Part shown: positions 46,742 to 57,259 of the stretch, in pieces | Numbering within the stretch: position 1 is the stretch's first letter | Layout: each line of letters begins with the position of its first letter | Source of the DNA: Gnetum montanum | Lineage: Eukaryota > Streptophyta > Gnetopsida > Gnetales > Gnetaceae | Direction of reading: 5' to 3' | Length of the DNA stretch: 64,000 bases | Assembly: GCA_015680685.1 (NCBI GenBank) | Contig: MNCI01010141.1 | Location: 594,103-658,102, forward strand | The notes under the pieces: model-generated | Told to the model about the DNA's origin: nothing | Seen by the model: the letters and a program-made list of their open reading frames with translations, nothing else | The model's database searches: none | Position numbers and translations under genes: made by a program

Positions 46742-49535
46742 ATGGTTCCAAAGAGACTAGCAACTATTGAACCTTGCCAACATGGGAGCAATAGACTAAG
46801 AGGCAAGTAGGAGAACAAGCTCCACAAGAAGAACAAGTTGCCCAATCATATAGTATCCACCAACAAACTCTTGTCATCAAACACTCAACCCAAGGAGAGG
46901 TAGAAATTCCACCAGCACTTAAAAAAGAACAATGTATCACCTTATCTTCTAAATGCCTCTAAGTAATTCAAGAAGAATCGATCATGTTCATAGTCATTGT
47001 AGAGTTGAACTTTGGTCCTTTCATAGAGTTTGCTCAAGAAGTTATAAAGAAACAACTCCAAGTGTCTCCCTTATAGCATAATTTGTCTAATAGTGGAGAG
47101 TGGTATCTAGGAGAAACATACCAATTTTGGTAGAATAAGTAAGCATATGCCAAAGTCAAAATTGAAGGATTCTTTGTGCCATACTTGGTAGAGGCAATTG
47201 CAAAGGCCCTCAACATCCCAAATGAAGGAGAAAATGTGACATAGATCTCAACAAAATAAGATACTAATGCTAAGAGGCTATGGTTGCACAAGGCAGATTA
47301 AAAAGAAGATAAAGACTATAGTGAGCTCATAGCTGAGGAGAAAATATACTTTAAGATTGAAATCTATCACTATCCAACAAAGAGGCTTAACAAAATATCT
47401 ACATATGCAACTAGAGGAAGCATAAATCTTATGGGAAAATTCAATAACAACATTATCCATATGTTCTTCCTCAAGATCCAAAGATTGTTTGAAGAGAAGA
47501 AGGTAAGAAAATTGACACTTCCATTCTATTATCTCATTAGGAAGCTATGCCATCAAGCTAGAATCCTAGGATATACTAATGATGTTTCTAGGAAGGTCCA
47601 AAATGCTGCCTATGTAGAAATGCTCAAGCTAGTGCCACCAAACAAGGATCAACTAGAGAAGCTAGTAGGCACCGAAGGATTTGTAGGTTCCACTCCTACC
47701 AATAACATTCCCACTACCAGTTAATAATAGTAGGAAAAGCCTAGTAGCTGACCTTAGGTTGAACAACAACTGCAAGCTAAACAACAACAACAACAACAAC
47801 AATAAACATTGCTACTGCCACTACAGAATTATAGACCATCCATTATCCAACTACAATAAATTATAGTGATAATAAGTTTGGGAATAAAGAAAGGGTCCAA
47901 TTTACACAAAGCACGGGAGAGCCCTATAAGGGCTAGAATCTCAATAGATTTAGTTGATAGGTAGGTGTCATTGTAAGTAGGAGGAGAGGAAGATTAGACG
48001 CAATAGATATCTAGGAATGCTACATCATTCTAAGTAATACTTGAAACTAGTGAATGTACCACTGTTGTGGTCATGAAATACCAAGATGTAGTAAGAGCTT
48101 TAGAGGTCACCATCAATCAAATAAGAAATCATTTAATGTATCTATTGTTCAACCAGCCAATATCTTTGGAGCACAAGATTCTCAAATGCTTGTTGGAACC
48201 TCAATGACTCCTATAGAGCGTGAAGATATTTTGGATTGATTATTGTAGATAGGTCAAGCGATGCAAAATATTTTTGATATCCCTAGTGATATCACTATAG
48301 TCCAATCTCATCTGATTACCACAAAAAAGAAGTTGGTCATGACAAAGACTGGAGTTAAACATGTGGAGAATGAAATGTAGTGGTTACATGTAGAATTGGC
48401 AAAATTGAGAGTGGATAAGAAAGACCTTGCACAATTTATAGCACCTGACCAACTAGACCAACTCAAAAATGACCATGTGAGGCATTGATTATTCACAACA
48501 TAATAATGAAGAAGGATAAGGAGAAGGCAGTGTGGGATGCATCATTGGCAAAGGCTTAGACATATGCACCCACCAAAGTGCTCACTACCTTACAAGAGAA
48601 AAGTAAATAGTTAGCTATTAATAATGCTTGGTTGACCAACATTGAAAAGTAGAAAAATTTTCTCAAGGAGAGGATTTAACAACTCATAGGAAAACCAGTC
48701 TGAGTCAACCAACCAATACATGAATCACTTAATATGAGAGAACAAAATCTTATCAATGGAAGAAGTTTGCTCCATTTGCCAAAAGTTAGCAATCAAAATT
48801 AGTTTGTGGCAGAATGAGGCCAAGAAGCATGAATGAATCAAGAAGCATTTCAAAGACTAGGTGGGCATGTATAAATAGATAAATGAAAAATAAATCCAAA
48901 TAAAAAAATCCAAAATCAGTTCCCTTGCTATGCAAAATCTAGATTGGTAATCCATCTTGGATAGTTTAGCCCATGTCTACTAGGAAAAAGTAAAAAAATA
49001 AAGACCTTTAGATTGAAGACCTTACAAAATACATGGGGTTAGAAAATATTCATTATGCTAACTTGGCCATGTTAATAAAAATAATTCCTCAAAATGAATT
49101 AGAGTAGCAAGTAGTGGTCATATATACAATGTATGAGAAAATGTTTGTCAATATGAAGGATGCACTACAGAAGCTACATGTGGCAAACTCAAAGTTATAA
49201 ATTGTTAATTCTATCTACCATAGGTAGCAAGATGTAGCAACAAACCTAGCACATCACATGTTAGATTCTTAGAAACTTAGAAAGACATGTAGAGCATTTG
49301 AAGAAGAAAGATGGCAATTTGCAGCTTAGTATGTGAAAGAAAATAAGATGGTTTCATAACTACCATGTCCATGGGATGTACCCACTCTATCTAACATTAC
49401 ACAATAAGCATGAATGGTATATTATCCCAGGATAGAGGAGGAGAAACTTCAGGTGCTATGCACCTAATATTAATTCCAGAAGCTTAATGATAAAGGGAAG
49501 AATTAATGGAAGAGCCTCCACTACTTGGAACTTGA
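46742..49535 (+). pseudogene. large accessory ORF (aORF) of E6
   Basis: Starts MVPKRLATIEPCQHG after CTACAG. Blocks in order: FIVIVELNFGPFIEFAQEVI (46987-47047); EWYLGETYQFW, then GFFVPYLVEAIAKALNIP (about 47095-47220); DYSELIAEEKIYFKIE; and the core KKVRKLTLPFYYLIRKLC (about 47497-47550). The longest open part, 97 codons (47431-47724), runs through KVQNAAYVEMLKLVPPNKDQ. Then a CAA-rich tract (about 47780-47805), SMTPIEREDILD and DIPSDITIV (48205-48300), and a charged, coiled-coil-like tail. Homologous to E2 (7485) and E5 (38498, minus). No known domain recognised. Several stops and frame changes. Confidence 0.7.
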
Positions 49536-49707
49536 TCTACATTGAGCTACTTCAAATTTTGTGTTTTATTTTTTTTTCTTTTCATGTAACTGTGTCATTT
49601 TGTAAAAACAAAATTGTAGCATTCTAAGTCATGTAAATAGTTAGCAAGTCATGTCAAGTTGAGTCTACCTCCTAATTTTAGAAGGGATTCTATCCCCATT
49701 TTATTTT

Positions 49708-49743
49708 AACTCAAGGATGAGTTTCCAGTTAGTCATGGGGGTA
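49708..49743 (+). promoter_or_regulatory. polypurine tract region of E6
   Basis: AACTCAAGGATGAGTTTCCA, then AGTCATGGGGGTA, before the LTR start. Confidence 0.83.
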
Positions 49744-50627
49744 CGATAAAGTTAATTTTTTTTGCATTGTGATATCATATCTACAATATCATAGAAATTA
49801 TGTCATAGATATGATGTCATAATCCATGTTACATCATCATTGATATGGGTCTTGAGATGCATGCAACCCTATAAACACCAGCACTTGAGCACTCAATCCA
49901 TAACTTTCCCATTCAACCCTTAGCAAAATTCTTATAGTTTGTTTTCTTAGTTAGAGATAAAGTGAATTCCTACAATTAGATGTTTAGCAATTATGCAAAA
50001 TCTTTATTCAAGTGTACTTGGGTATAGTTCATGACTAGAAATAAAGATTGAGATTGCTTTTCATCATTATAGCATAAAATTAGTTTACTATTTTACTTAG
50101 ACTAATTTACATGTTTACTTAGTTAACTCTTCAAATTTTCTAAGTAATTTAATTTTCATTGTTAATTAATAAAGCAAAATGAGTATGATTGGTTTTGAAC
50201 ATTTAAGTGTAATTGTTTGGTAATCCTAGTAGTATTATTGCTTGGTTCTCTTAGTAGCATAATGTTTAATAACTCAGTAATGGTTACATGAGGCTAAGGT
50301 ATGTATGGTAAACTAGGAACAAATGATCATCATTATAGATTACAATAGATTTAGTCACTTATCATTACTTAGACTTAGCATTTCACTTCATTTTCATTAT
50401 ATTCATGCTTAGGAGTAAAATGAGCCTAACAAAATTACATAACATATGTCTCACTACGAGTTAAACCATACACTTAGACTTTACTAACTCAAAGTAGGAA
50501 GACAACTCATGAACTTAACATCAATCACTAGTATAATAACATTCTCCATCCATGGATTATGATTTGATCATGCACTAGCACTCGTGACTTGTATGATAGA
50601 TTGTTGGGATTGCTCCACCACTCATCA
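49744..50627 (+). repeat. E6 3' LTR (884 bp)
   Basis: Starts CGATAAAG (TG to CG) and ends CTCATCA. Followed by ATATC, equal to the left flank of the 5' LTR. TATA-like TATAAACA at 49870-49877. Aligns with 40926-41434 at its 5' half. Confidence 0.9.
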
Positions 50628-50632
50628 ATATC
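50628..50632. repeat. target site duplication of E6, right
   Basis: ATATC, equal to 40921-40925. Confidence 0.88.
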
Positions 50633-51194
50633 TTAAACATAATCCCATTGTTAGCCATGTGAGGAGTAAGAAAAACATGAGTCTAGGACTTGGTAGGAAA
50701 CTTATAAGTTATGACTCCATGCTAAGTATGAAAATGTTAAAGTCAACATTTAGCCCCCAAAAATGGGTTTCATGAAAATTCAAAGATACTAAAACTATAT
50801 AAATATTATTGATGTAAAAATATGAAAAATATAAGAACCATAATGATTATACAATCATGACATGCACTAGAAACTAGCAAAATCATGAAGTGGACTATAC
50901 ATGTTCAATAATGATTAAAATAATCATAATCATAAAGAGAACCTTTACATATGCCATCCTTTATATCACCATATGAGATTATTTAAGATTTAATTTATGC
51001 TATGTGAAAATTATAAATTATAACTTATATTTTAGATTCCAATCATGAGCATTTTCAAGATAAAAGTCATTGGTATATAAAATCTATAAGGATGGGATTT
51101 GTGGCATCCTATTCTTGAATGTCATGACAAACGCCACATATACATTATATTAGACATTATGCGTAAGAAGATAATATCTCAAATGTAAAATATA
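50633..51194. other. unassigned AT-rich DNA
   Basis: No coding signal. The minus strand at about 50762-50735 reads TTTTTGGGGGCTAAATGTTG, which resembles a polypurine tract followed by an LTR start of the E3 type (GGGGGCTATGTTAA), so an old minus-strand LTR may end here. Not confirmed. Confidence 0.35.
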
Positions 51195-51619
51195 TGTAAC
51201 ATTCAACATTATTGATGTGAAATAGTATATTTGGATCATGCCTTGAGAGTGTTCCTTGGGGTTTTCTTTCTTTAGCATCTATCCCTCAAAGGCAATCCAA
51301 CATTGCCACCATGGTTAGGCCTACACCTAGGCAAAGGGGATGGCTAGTCCTCTTCCTATTCCAATTTACCCAACACTTATTACTCACCTTTACTAGCTCC
51401 ACAACTCCATGCTAGCATGACCTCTAATGCCTGGGTATAAATGCCTTAGGTTAAGCCCCCAAAGGTCACCTCAAGAGACACATTCGTAATTACAACATGC
51501 CCTTTTGGGTCTTAATTACAACTCCTATTTTGGGTCTTGTTACAATAATGATAATACTTATTATGAAGAGGCTCCATCTTCATTATGTAGTAGATCCATT
51601 TGGGAATGGGGACATTACA
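51195..51619 (-). repeat. LTR-like segment of another family (425 bp)
   Basis: Plus-strand ends TGTAACATTC and GGGGACATTACA form short inverted termini (TGTAA/TTACA). On the minus strand the right flank reads AAACCTAAGGGGATAGAT, purine-rich, directly before TGTAATGTCCCC, as for a polypurine tract and LTR start of a gypsy element. The 5-bp flanks ATATA and ATCTA differ at one position. No PBS is seen on the left. Either a 3' LTR remnant or a solo LTR. Confidence 0.5.
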
Positions 51620-52064
51620 ATCTATCCCCTTAGGTTTCATGTGTTCTCGAACAAGTCCATGTTCACTATCTTTTTCCAATGCCAATGCTCTTTTTTTATG
51701 TTCTTATTCTCTAATAATTTGATATCTCGTTTGGACTTGAAGTTTTTTCTTGCTTATTTTGCAAATAAGATATATGTGAAAAGAATATATATAATTTTTA
51801 AATATTATTTTATCAATACTTACCTCATTTTCTAAGATAATGACAAAAGGTGAATTAAAGATCTACTAACCACCAATCACTAGTCCTAACTAGGATCGCA
51901 AAAAGTGTAACTCATATCTAGTTATACATGGGAAGGTAGGGAAAATTCTTATTTTTAACTTGTGTTATCATTGAAATTTTACTTATCTAATTAAAATATA
52001 AATTAAACAATAAAGAAAATCATGAAAATCATAAATAAAAGTAAGTTTAAGATACTTCTTGATC
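51620..52064. other. unassigned AT-rich DNA
   Basis: No feature recognised; lies between the LTR-like segment and the CCR4-like pseudogene. Confidence 0.4.
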
Positions 52065-53110
52065 TTGATCAATCTTAGAAATTAATGATAATAGTTGTAA
52101 TTCTACCATAAGTAGTATATGATTAGATGGTCTTATTTGGGATGGCAAGGCTTGATCTTGATTCTTCTCAACTTCTTATTTAGAAATTAACTCTAGTAAC
52201 TTGGTAACTTGGAAGTATTGTACATCATACCAAATATAATCTAGGGTATCAATATAGAATGTTGTTGATCTATTCTCATTAATCATGGTAAAATAATTGT
52301 TGAACTGTGGTTCTTCATGAGTATTATCCATCAAAATCATCTATTCTTGAATTCTAAGATCTGATTTATCTATTGAAGATTGAAGTAAGTAGAATACACA
52401 CTAGATAATGGAATTGTATTTTAAATTGATGGGAACATCCTCTTCAAATTAGGTTCATCTTTCAAAAATTCCTTCATAGATCCATGTTTTAAGAATTTAT
52501 AAACACTATTCCCAAATTTTGCATTGAAGTCTCCACAAAGGAAAATTGACACTAGATTGGTATATCTTAGGAATAACTTATTCTTCAAACTTTCCTATAT
52601 TTTCTTAATCAAGTATGCTCCTTGACATAGTCTAATATTTGAACATGTTGATTGGACAATTAACTATGTGCTAACCATGCATACATATCTTCCTAATAAC
52701 TTGATTTTTAGCATCAATGCCAAGGCTATGTGACTTATCCGAAATCCTAATCATTCTTTCTTTCCCATCAGTTTAAGTTCTGGAATTTCAAAAATCATAT
52801 TTTCTAAACTCTATTTAAATCTTTGTATCAATTTAAACTTGGCTTCTTTATGAAAGGTTGTGCAACCATCCATGTTGTGATTTCTACAATAGGCTAATAT
52901 GGACAACTTGAAAGAAGAACTTCCACAAGAATCTTTTTTCTTATGGATACATTTGTATCCCATATTTCACAATTCTAGTTGAAATTGGCATAGAAATTCT
53001 CATGGTAAGACTTCTTGTAGTCACAAGAAATCAATATTCAAATTTTGTAACTCTACTAAGATGCATGAATATTGATACTCTTGCCAATCCAAGGTCCATG
53101 GTGGACATTG
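52065..53110 (-). pseudogene. CCR4-type poly(A) deadenylase pseudogene (C-terminal nuclease domain)
   Basis: CCR4 is the exonuclease-endonuclease-phosphatase-fold mRNA deadenylase of the CCR4-NOT complex. Minus-strand blocks in family order: CPPWTLDW (53106-53084), ELQNLNIDFL, then LQEV, MGYKCIHKKKDSC, MDGCTTFHKEAKFKL, LCGDFNAKFGNSVYKFLKHG (GDFN near 52540), RSTTFYIDTLDYIWYD (near 52255) and ALPSQIRPSNHILLMVEL (near 52115). In known plant CCR4 the last motif is SSDH; here Asp is Asn. Stops and frame changes abound. The blocks run on in about 1 kb without visible introns, which suggests a retrocopy. The upstream leucine-rich-repeat half is not seen. Confidence 0.75.
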
Positions 53111-53591
53111 CAAATGTTGTCTCTCACTCCCTAGGAATCTTGCAAGCATTTTCATGTTTCAAATTTCATTCTCATTCTTAGATTTTCTTCTAGGCCATTA
53201 CTCTTTATGGATATCATACACATTGTCAGAATAAGATTATGACTCTCCATGTTGTTCTATTGTATGATTTGATTATAGGATGAATTGATATACATCTTCT
53301 TGATCATTCACTAACAAATTCATCAACTAATTCTTTAACTAATCTTGTTGGTAACAACTAGTTGCATTACCTACACTATTTAGTCACCCTTTTACCCCCC
53401 TTAAGACACTAACTCTGGTAGTATAACAAATGACACAATAGGGGTCAGTTATTTAAGACTATATGCAAAGGTTAAGCACTTGATCTTAAGGTCCAAAAGG
53501 TTAAATTTACTACTCCCAGTGATTAAAATGGTTAGACATGATTAGCTAGTCTAAGTTATGGTTTCTATCATCAAATTATTGGGTACATAGA
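53111..53591. other. unassigned DNA left of E7
   Basis: Possibly the more decayed upstream part of the CCR4-like copy; nothing clear. No target duplication of E7 can be checked because its 3' LTR is truncated. Confidence 0.4.
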
Positions 53592-53601
53592 TGATGAAGC
53601 A

Positions 53602-53817
53602 ATTACTCTAATTATTAGAGCGGTTATTATTGGAGCAATTACTCTAATAATTAGAGTGGTTATTATTGGAGTGATTACTCTAATTATTAGAGTGGTTATT
53701 ATTGGAGCGGTTACTTTAATAATTAGAGTGGTTATTATTGGAGCAGTTACTTTAATTGTTAGAGCAGCTATTATTGGAGTTGTTATTGTTAGAGTAGTTA
53801 TTATTAGAGTAGTTGCT
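53602..53817. repeat. 36-bp tandem repeat in E7 U3
   Basis: Five full units at 53602, 53638, 53674, 53710 and 53746 plus a partial one. Each has a palindrome of the TCTAATTATTAGA / TCTAATAATTAGA type followed by GTTATTATTGGAG. Directly upstream of the TATA box. The open frames on both strands here (repeats of VIIG..TLIIR) are by-products of the repeat. Confidence 0.95.
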
Positions 53818-53825
53818 CCCAAGTC

Positions 53826-53833
53826 TATAAATA
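53826..53833 (+). promoter_or_regulatory. TATA box, E7 5' LTR
   Basis: TATAAATA in AGTCTATAAATACAGTGCCC, identical in context in the 3' LTR (63188-63195). Confidence 0.75.
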
Positions 53834-54586
53834 CAGTGCCCAGGCACACAATTGGAAAGAAGTCTTGTAGCAGTCAAGTAGCAAAAATCTTGTAGTCTAT
53901 TTGAAGGTTAGAGTATTTTCCAAGTGCCCATAGCAGGAGGTCAAAGTGTGGATAGATCTTTATTCAAGCATTGTGTACCTAAGCACACCTTGTGTACGAC
54001 AATAACGACAAGCTCTTTAATTCATCCTTGCAGCACTTGAGATTTTTTTTCTTACACATTTCTTTTATTTTATTTTCTTATGCATTTATTTTATTTTATG
54101 CACTTTACATTTATGTTATTAGCACAGTAATTCATTTTGATCAATTAAGCAAATCGTTAAATTACACTCAGTACGATCACTTCAAGCATGCGTGTAACAC
54201 TTGGTAACCTAGTAATGATTAGCATTTGGTAATCCTGGTAGTGTTGCACTGGTTTAGGATGTGTACGGAAAGTGAGAATGGATACTGGTTTTAGGATTAG
54301 TTAAAGCCTAGTTAATCAATATAGTTAAGTTAAATTACTCACTTAGTTATCTCTCTCTCCTTCCTTATTAGCAGCAGGACATAAAAACATAAAAGCTATA
54401 AAAATCATATGCCTCAAGCTTACTTAACCATACAATCGTAACATATAAGCTTGGGAAGATAACAATCAATCAACCATCCTTATTCCACAAAGGAACATAG
54501 GCACTTTGTCCTTAGAATTCGACTGGATCATGCGTGAAACGCTCGTATTCATATGGTTGAGCGTAGGGGTACCTCACCTCTCATCA

Positions 54587-54606
54587 TTGGCACCGTTGCC
54601 AGGGAC
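54587..54606 (+). promoter_or_regulatory. primer-binding site of E7
   Basis: TTGGCACCGTTGCCAGGGAC right after CTCATCA. Differs at two places from the tRNA-Asp type site TGGCGCCGTTGCCGGGGA used by Athila/Tat elements. Confidence 0.87.
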
Positions 54607-54722
54607 TTAGTTGTTTGTGTGCTAATTAGAACTTAGGAAATCATTCACATCATTGGAAAAAACCCTTAGGGATAATTGAGAAAATAATAAATAAGAATAC
54701 ATTACACACTGAATAGATAAGT

Positions 54723-57030
54723 ATGTCTCCTTGTTCATACAAAAGCACCTCACTACCTAGGTCTAAAACAGGAAATAGTCGACGGTATAATACACATGAC
54801 ATTGATCCGCTAGTCCCTCAACAAGTTCGAGTGATATATATTCATCCTGATAAGTATATACCAGACTTCGCCTTTATCCTCCATCAAGATGAACAACTAC
54901 GTTGGTGAGACTTAAAAGATAACATAATGTTACCTCCTAATTGTTTAGTCCCGAGCATGCTTCTTCATGCTCTCACATGAATTGGCATGCTGCACTTACA
55001 TGCAGAATATGTTGTGCAATACCATGAGTTAAGAGAATACCATCCCACAGAGGCACAACATCAAAGGGACTTGCAATAGAAAAGACATCATAAGTCTTTG
55101 AAAGATAAGTGGTCCCAGGATGTCCCACATGTCTTAAGTGAAAATGAGGGTGGTGAACCTACCTCAGGTAGTCGACCACATAACGATGTTCCTTCCCTTA
55201 ACTTTGGCCAAGGGGTTGTGTATTAGAATGTTCACTCCACGATTCATAACCCAGGTTCTAATACCCATGGGCACAAAAGATCTGAAAAAGGGACACAAAC
55301 ACATGATAAAGGTGGACATTCTAATCGCAGTCATGATCAGGGCTGAGACTGTAGAAGAGAAGGTAGAAGACACTATCATGGTGATGGTTCTTCTTCTTCT
55401 TTACCTTCATCATATTCTTCACCCTCTCCTTTAGTATTTGGATGTAGTCATAAGGAAAAAGACCATGGGGATAAAGGTAGGCAAATTGGAAGTCATAGAT
55501 GAAACAACCAGGAAAGGGGACGAGGGCACTCTAGAGAGTCACGACATAGAAGAAGGGAGAGTAGGGAACAAAATAGGCATCATAGACACCATGCACGAGA
55601 TGATCATGATGAACCCCTCCTTGCTACTTGAAGTATGTTGGACATAACTAAGGCTGTTAGAATTCCAACAAGGCATCAGAAAGATAGTAAGATTAAGAGA
55701 TTAGATATAAAAAAATCCCATGATTTGAAGGGGGATACAATGCTGATATCCAGAATCATTTACAAGAATTCCATGATGTGTGTGCCTTACAGAACATAGA
55801 GAACGAATGGAAAAAACTTAAGTTGTTTCCACAGACATTACTTAAAGAAGCAAAAAGCTGGTGCTGGTCTTTACAACTGGAATCCATTCGTAGGTGGAGT
55901 ACTATGTTAGAACTATTTAATAACAAGTACCAAACGTACTCCCAAGTGTCTAACTTGCGAAAGAAAATCCAAGGCTAGAAACAAGAAGGACATGAACCCT
56001 TGGATGTTGCTATGGGCTGATACTATGTACTGTTACATCATTGTCCTAGCCATGGTTATTCACAAAGAGATCAACTATGCCATCTCATGGATGGGCTTAG
56101 GCATGAAACGAGACCCTTGGGACTTATGCCCAAGGAAGGCTATCCGAGCTTAGGTCTCATCAAATTCAAAGACTATTGGAGCAAGTTGCTAAGGAAGAAG
56201 GTGAGCTATGAAAGAGAGAAAGTGTGGAAGAGTATAACTAAGATCCTTCCCTCCAGAAGAGGGAAGTAAGATTTTGTAAGGATGAAGAAGAGCCAACACT
56301 GGAAGAGATGGTGAATAGGAAAACTTTGTCTTTTCAAAAGATGACATCAGAAGTTTTGGCAAAGGTAGATCAAATGTGGGATTCCCTAGACAATAGATTT
56401 CAAACTATTCTTAAAATAGTAGAGGAGTATAGAGAGCAAGGTAGTGAGAAAAGAAAAAAGAAAGAGGCTAAACATACATGTAGCAAGGATAAGGGTAAAG
56501 TTTCCATCATTGAAGAGGTTGTGGATTCGAAAACAGACAATGATAGTGGATGTGAGATATGTCAATATGACCATCCTAAGGGATGTTGCCTTGTAATCTC
56601 ACATCTGTAGGAGTCTGAGGTGTATGCACTCAACCCATGATTAAACAAAAGGCAAACACCCCAAAGGTTACCTTATCCTCAAGGTAACCCAAGGCAGTTC
56701 CATTGAACCTTAACATATTATCCCAGTGGAACTTCACCATAATCGATTGAGCAATATCAACAGTGGAAACACCCATAATAATGGGGAATGCCACCACCAA
56801 GGCAACAATATCCTTACCGACAACCTAACTCATATGGCTATTATGTGCAACAACCAATCTCCCCATGTGACTCTACTGGTCACGTCAGTCCTCAACCTCA
56901 CTACCAGGCCTGCGAGTATTATGGGACTCCCTCTTCTAGAGGCAATATTCTGCAAGCATATCATCCTTCTAATCTAGCCACATCTCTTCCACCAATAGCT
57001 CCACTACCACCTGCTCCTGCAATGTAGGGT
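54723..57030 (+). pseudogene. E7 gag with Arg/Ser/His-rich N-terminal region
   Basis: Start ATG 54723 (MSPCSYKSTSLPRSK), 117 bases after the PBS. N-terminal part with DFAFILHQDEQLRW. An Arg/Ser/His-rich region (about 55270-55620; for example NQERGRGHSRESRHRRRES and HRHHARDD). Gag core ENEWKKLKLFPQTLLKEAKS with RRWSTMLELFNNKYQTYSQ (55795-55950) and MDGLRHETRPLGL. A charged linker (REQGSEKRKKKEAKH). Zinc knuckle CEICQYDHPKGCC (56551-56589), spaced CX2CX3HX4C rather than CX2CX4HX4C. Pro/Tyr-rich tail to about 57027. Stops and frame changes throughout. Confidence 0.83.
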
Positions 57031-57259
57031 GAAATCCCTACCCAACCGCAGCAACGTAATACCACAAGGACTATTAACTCTTAACCTACTATTGGTTCCA
57101 ACAACCACATGAAGAAAATATCTTTCTTTAGAACTAATAGTCTAACCAAGACCTTGTAATCACAAGCAGCTAATTCTTTAGATGCCTTAGTATCAATAAA
57201 AAATTTGGAGCCCCCTTCAACCTAATCACCACGCTCAACTCATATGGTCATGCTAACAC

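Larger units (their letters stand above)
40926..50627 (+). mobile_element. E6: aORF-bearing Athila-like element with internal scar
   Basis: The outer ends are LTRs of one type (TGATAAATT / CGATAAAGTT starts, GATATCATATCTACAATAT in both U3s) flanked by ATATC. Inside: 5' LTR truncated at about 41434, a gag fragment, a polypurine tract plus a different LTR (X, 41694-42586), then RT end, RNaseH, integrase, spacer, aORF, polypurine tract and 3' LTR. The 5' LTR end, PBS, most of gag, protease and most of RT are gone. X therefore marks a second element that was inserted in E6 and then partly deleted together with E6 sequence. Confidence 0.88.
53592..54586 (+). repeat. E7 5' LTR (995 bp)
   Basis: TGATGAAG to CTCATCA, followed at once by the PBS. 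Contains the 36-bp tandem repeat, TATA (53826-53833) and the shared U5 phrases GGTAACCTAGTAATG / GGTAATCCTGGTAGTG and GCGTAGGGGTACCTC. Confidence 0.92.

Noticed and set aside
53602-53817. Regular 36-bp repeats with palindromes that recall a CRISPR array
   Set aside because: Units are directly adjacent with no unique spacers, lie in a plant LTR upstream of a TATA box, and no cas-like genes exist here.
53571-53895. Open frames on both strands with repeated VIIG-TLIIR or ITTLIIRV-type peptides, also at 62909-63257
   Set aside because: They are translations of the 36-bp AT-rich tandem repeat in the LTR; period 36 is a multiple of three, so any frame stays open.
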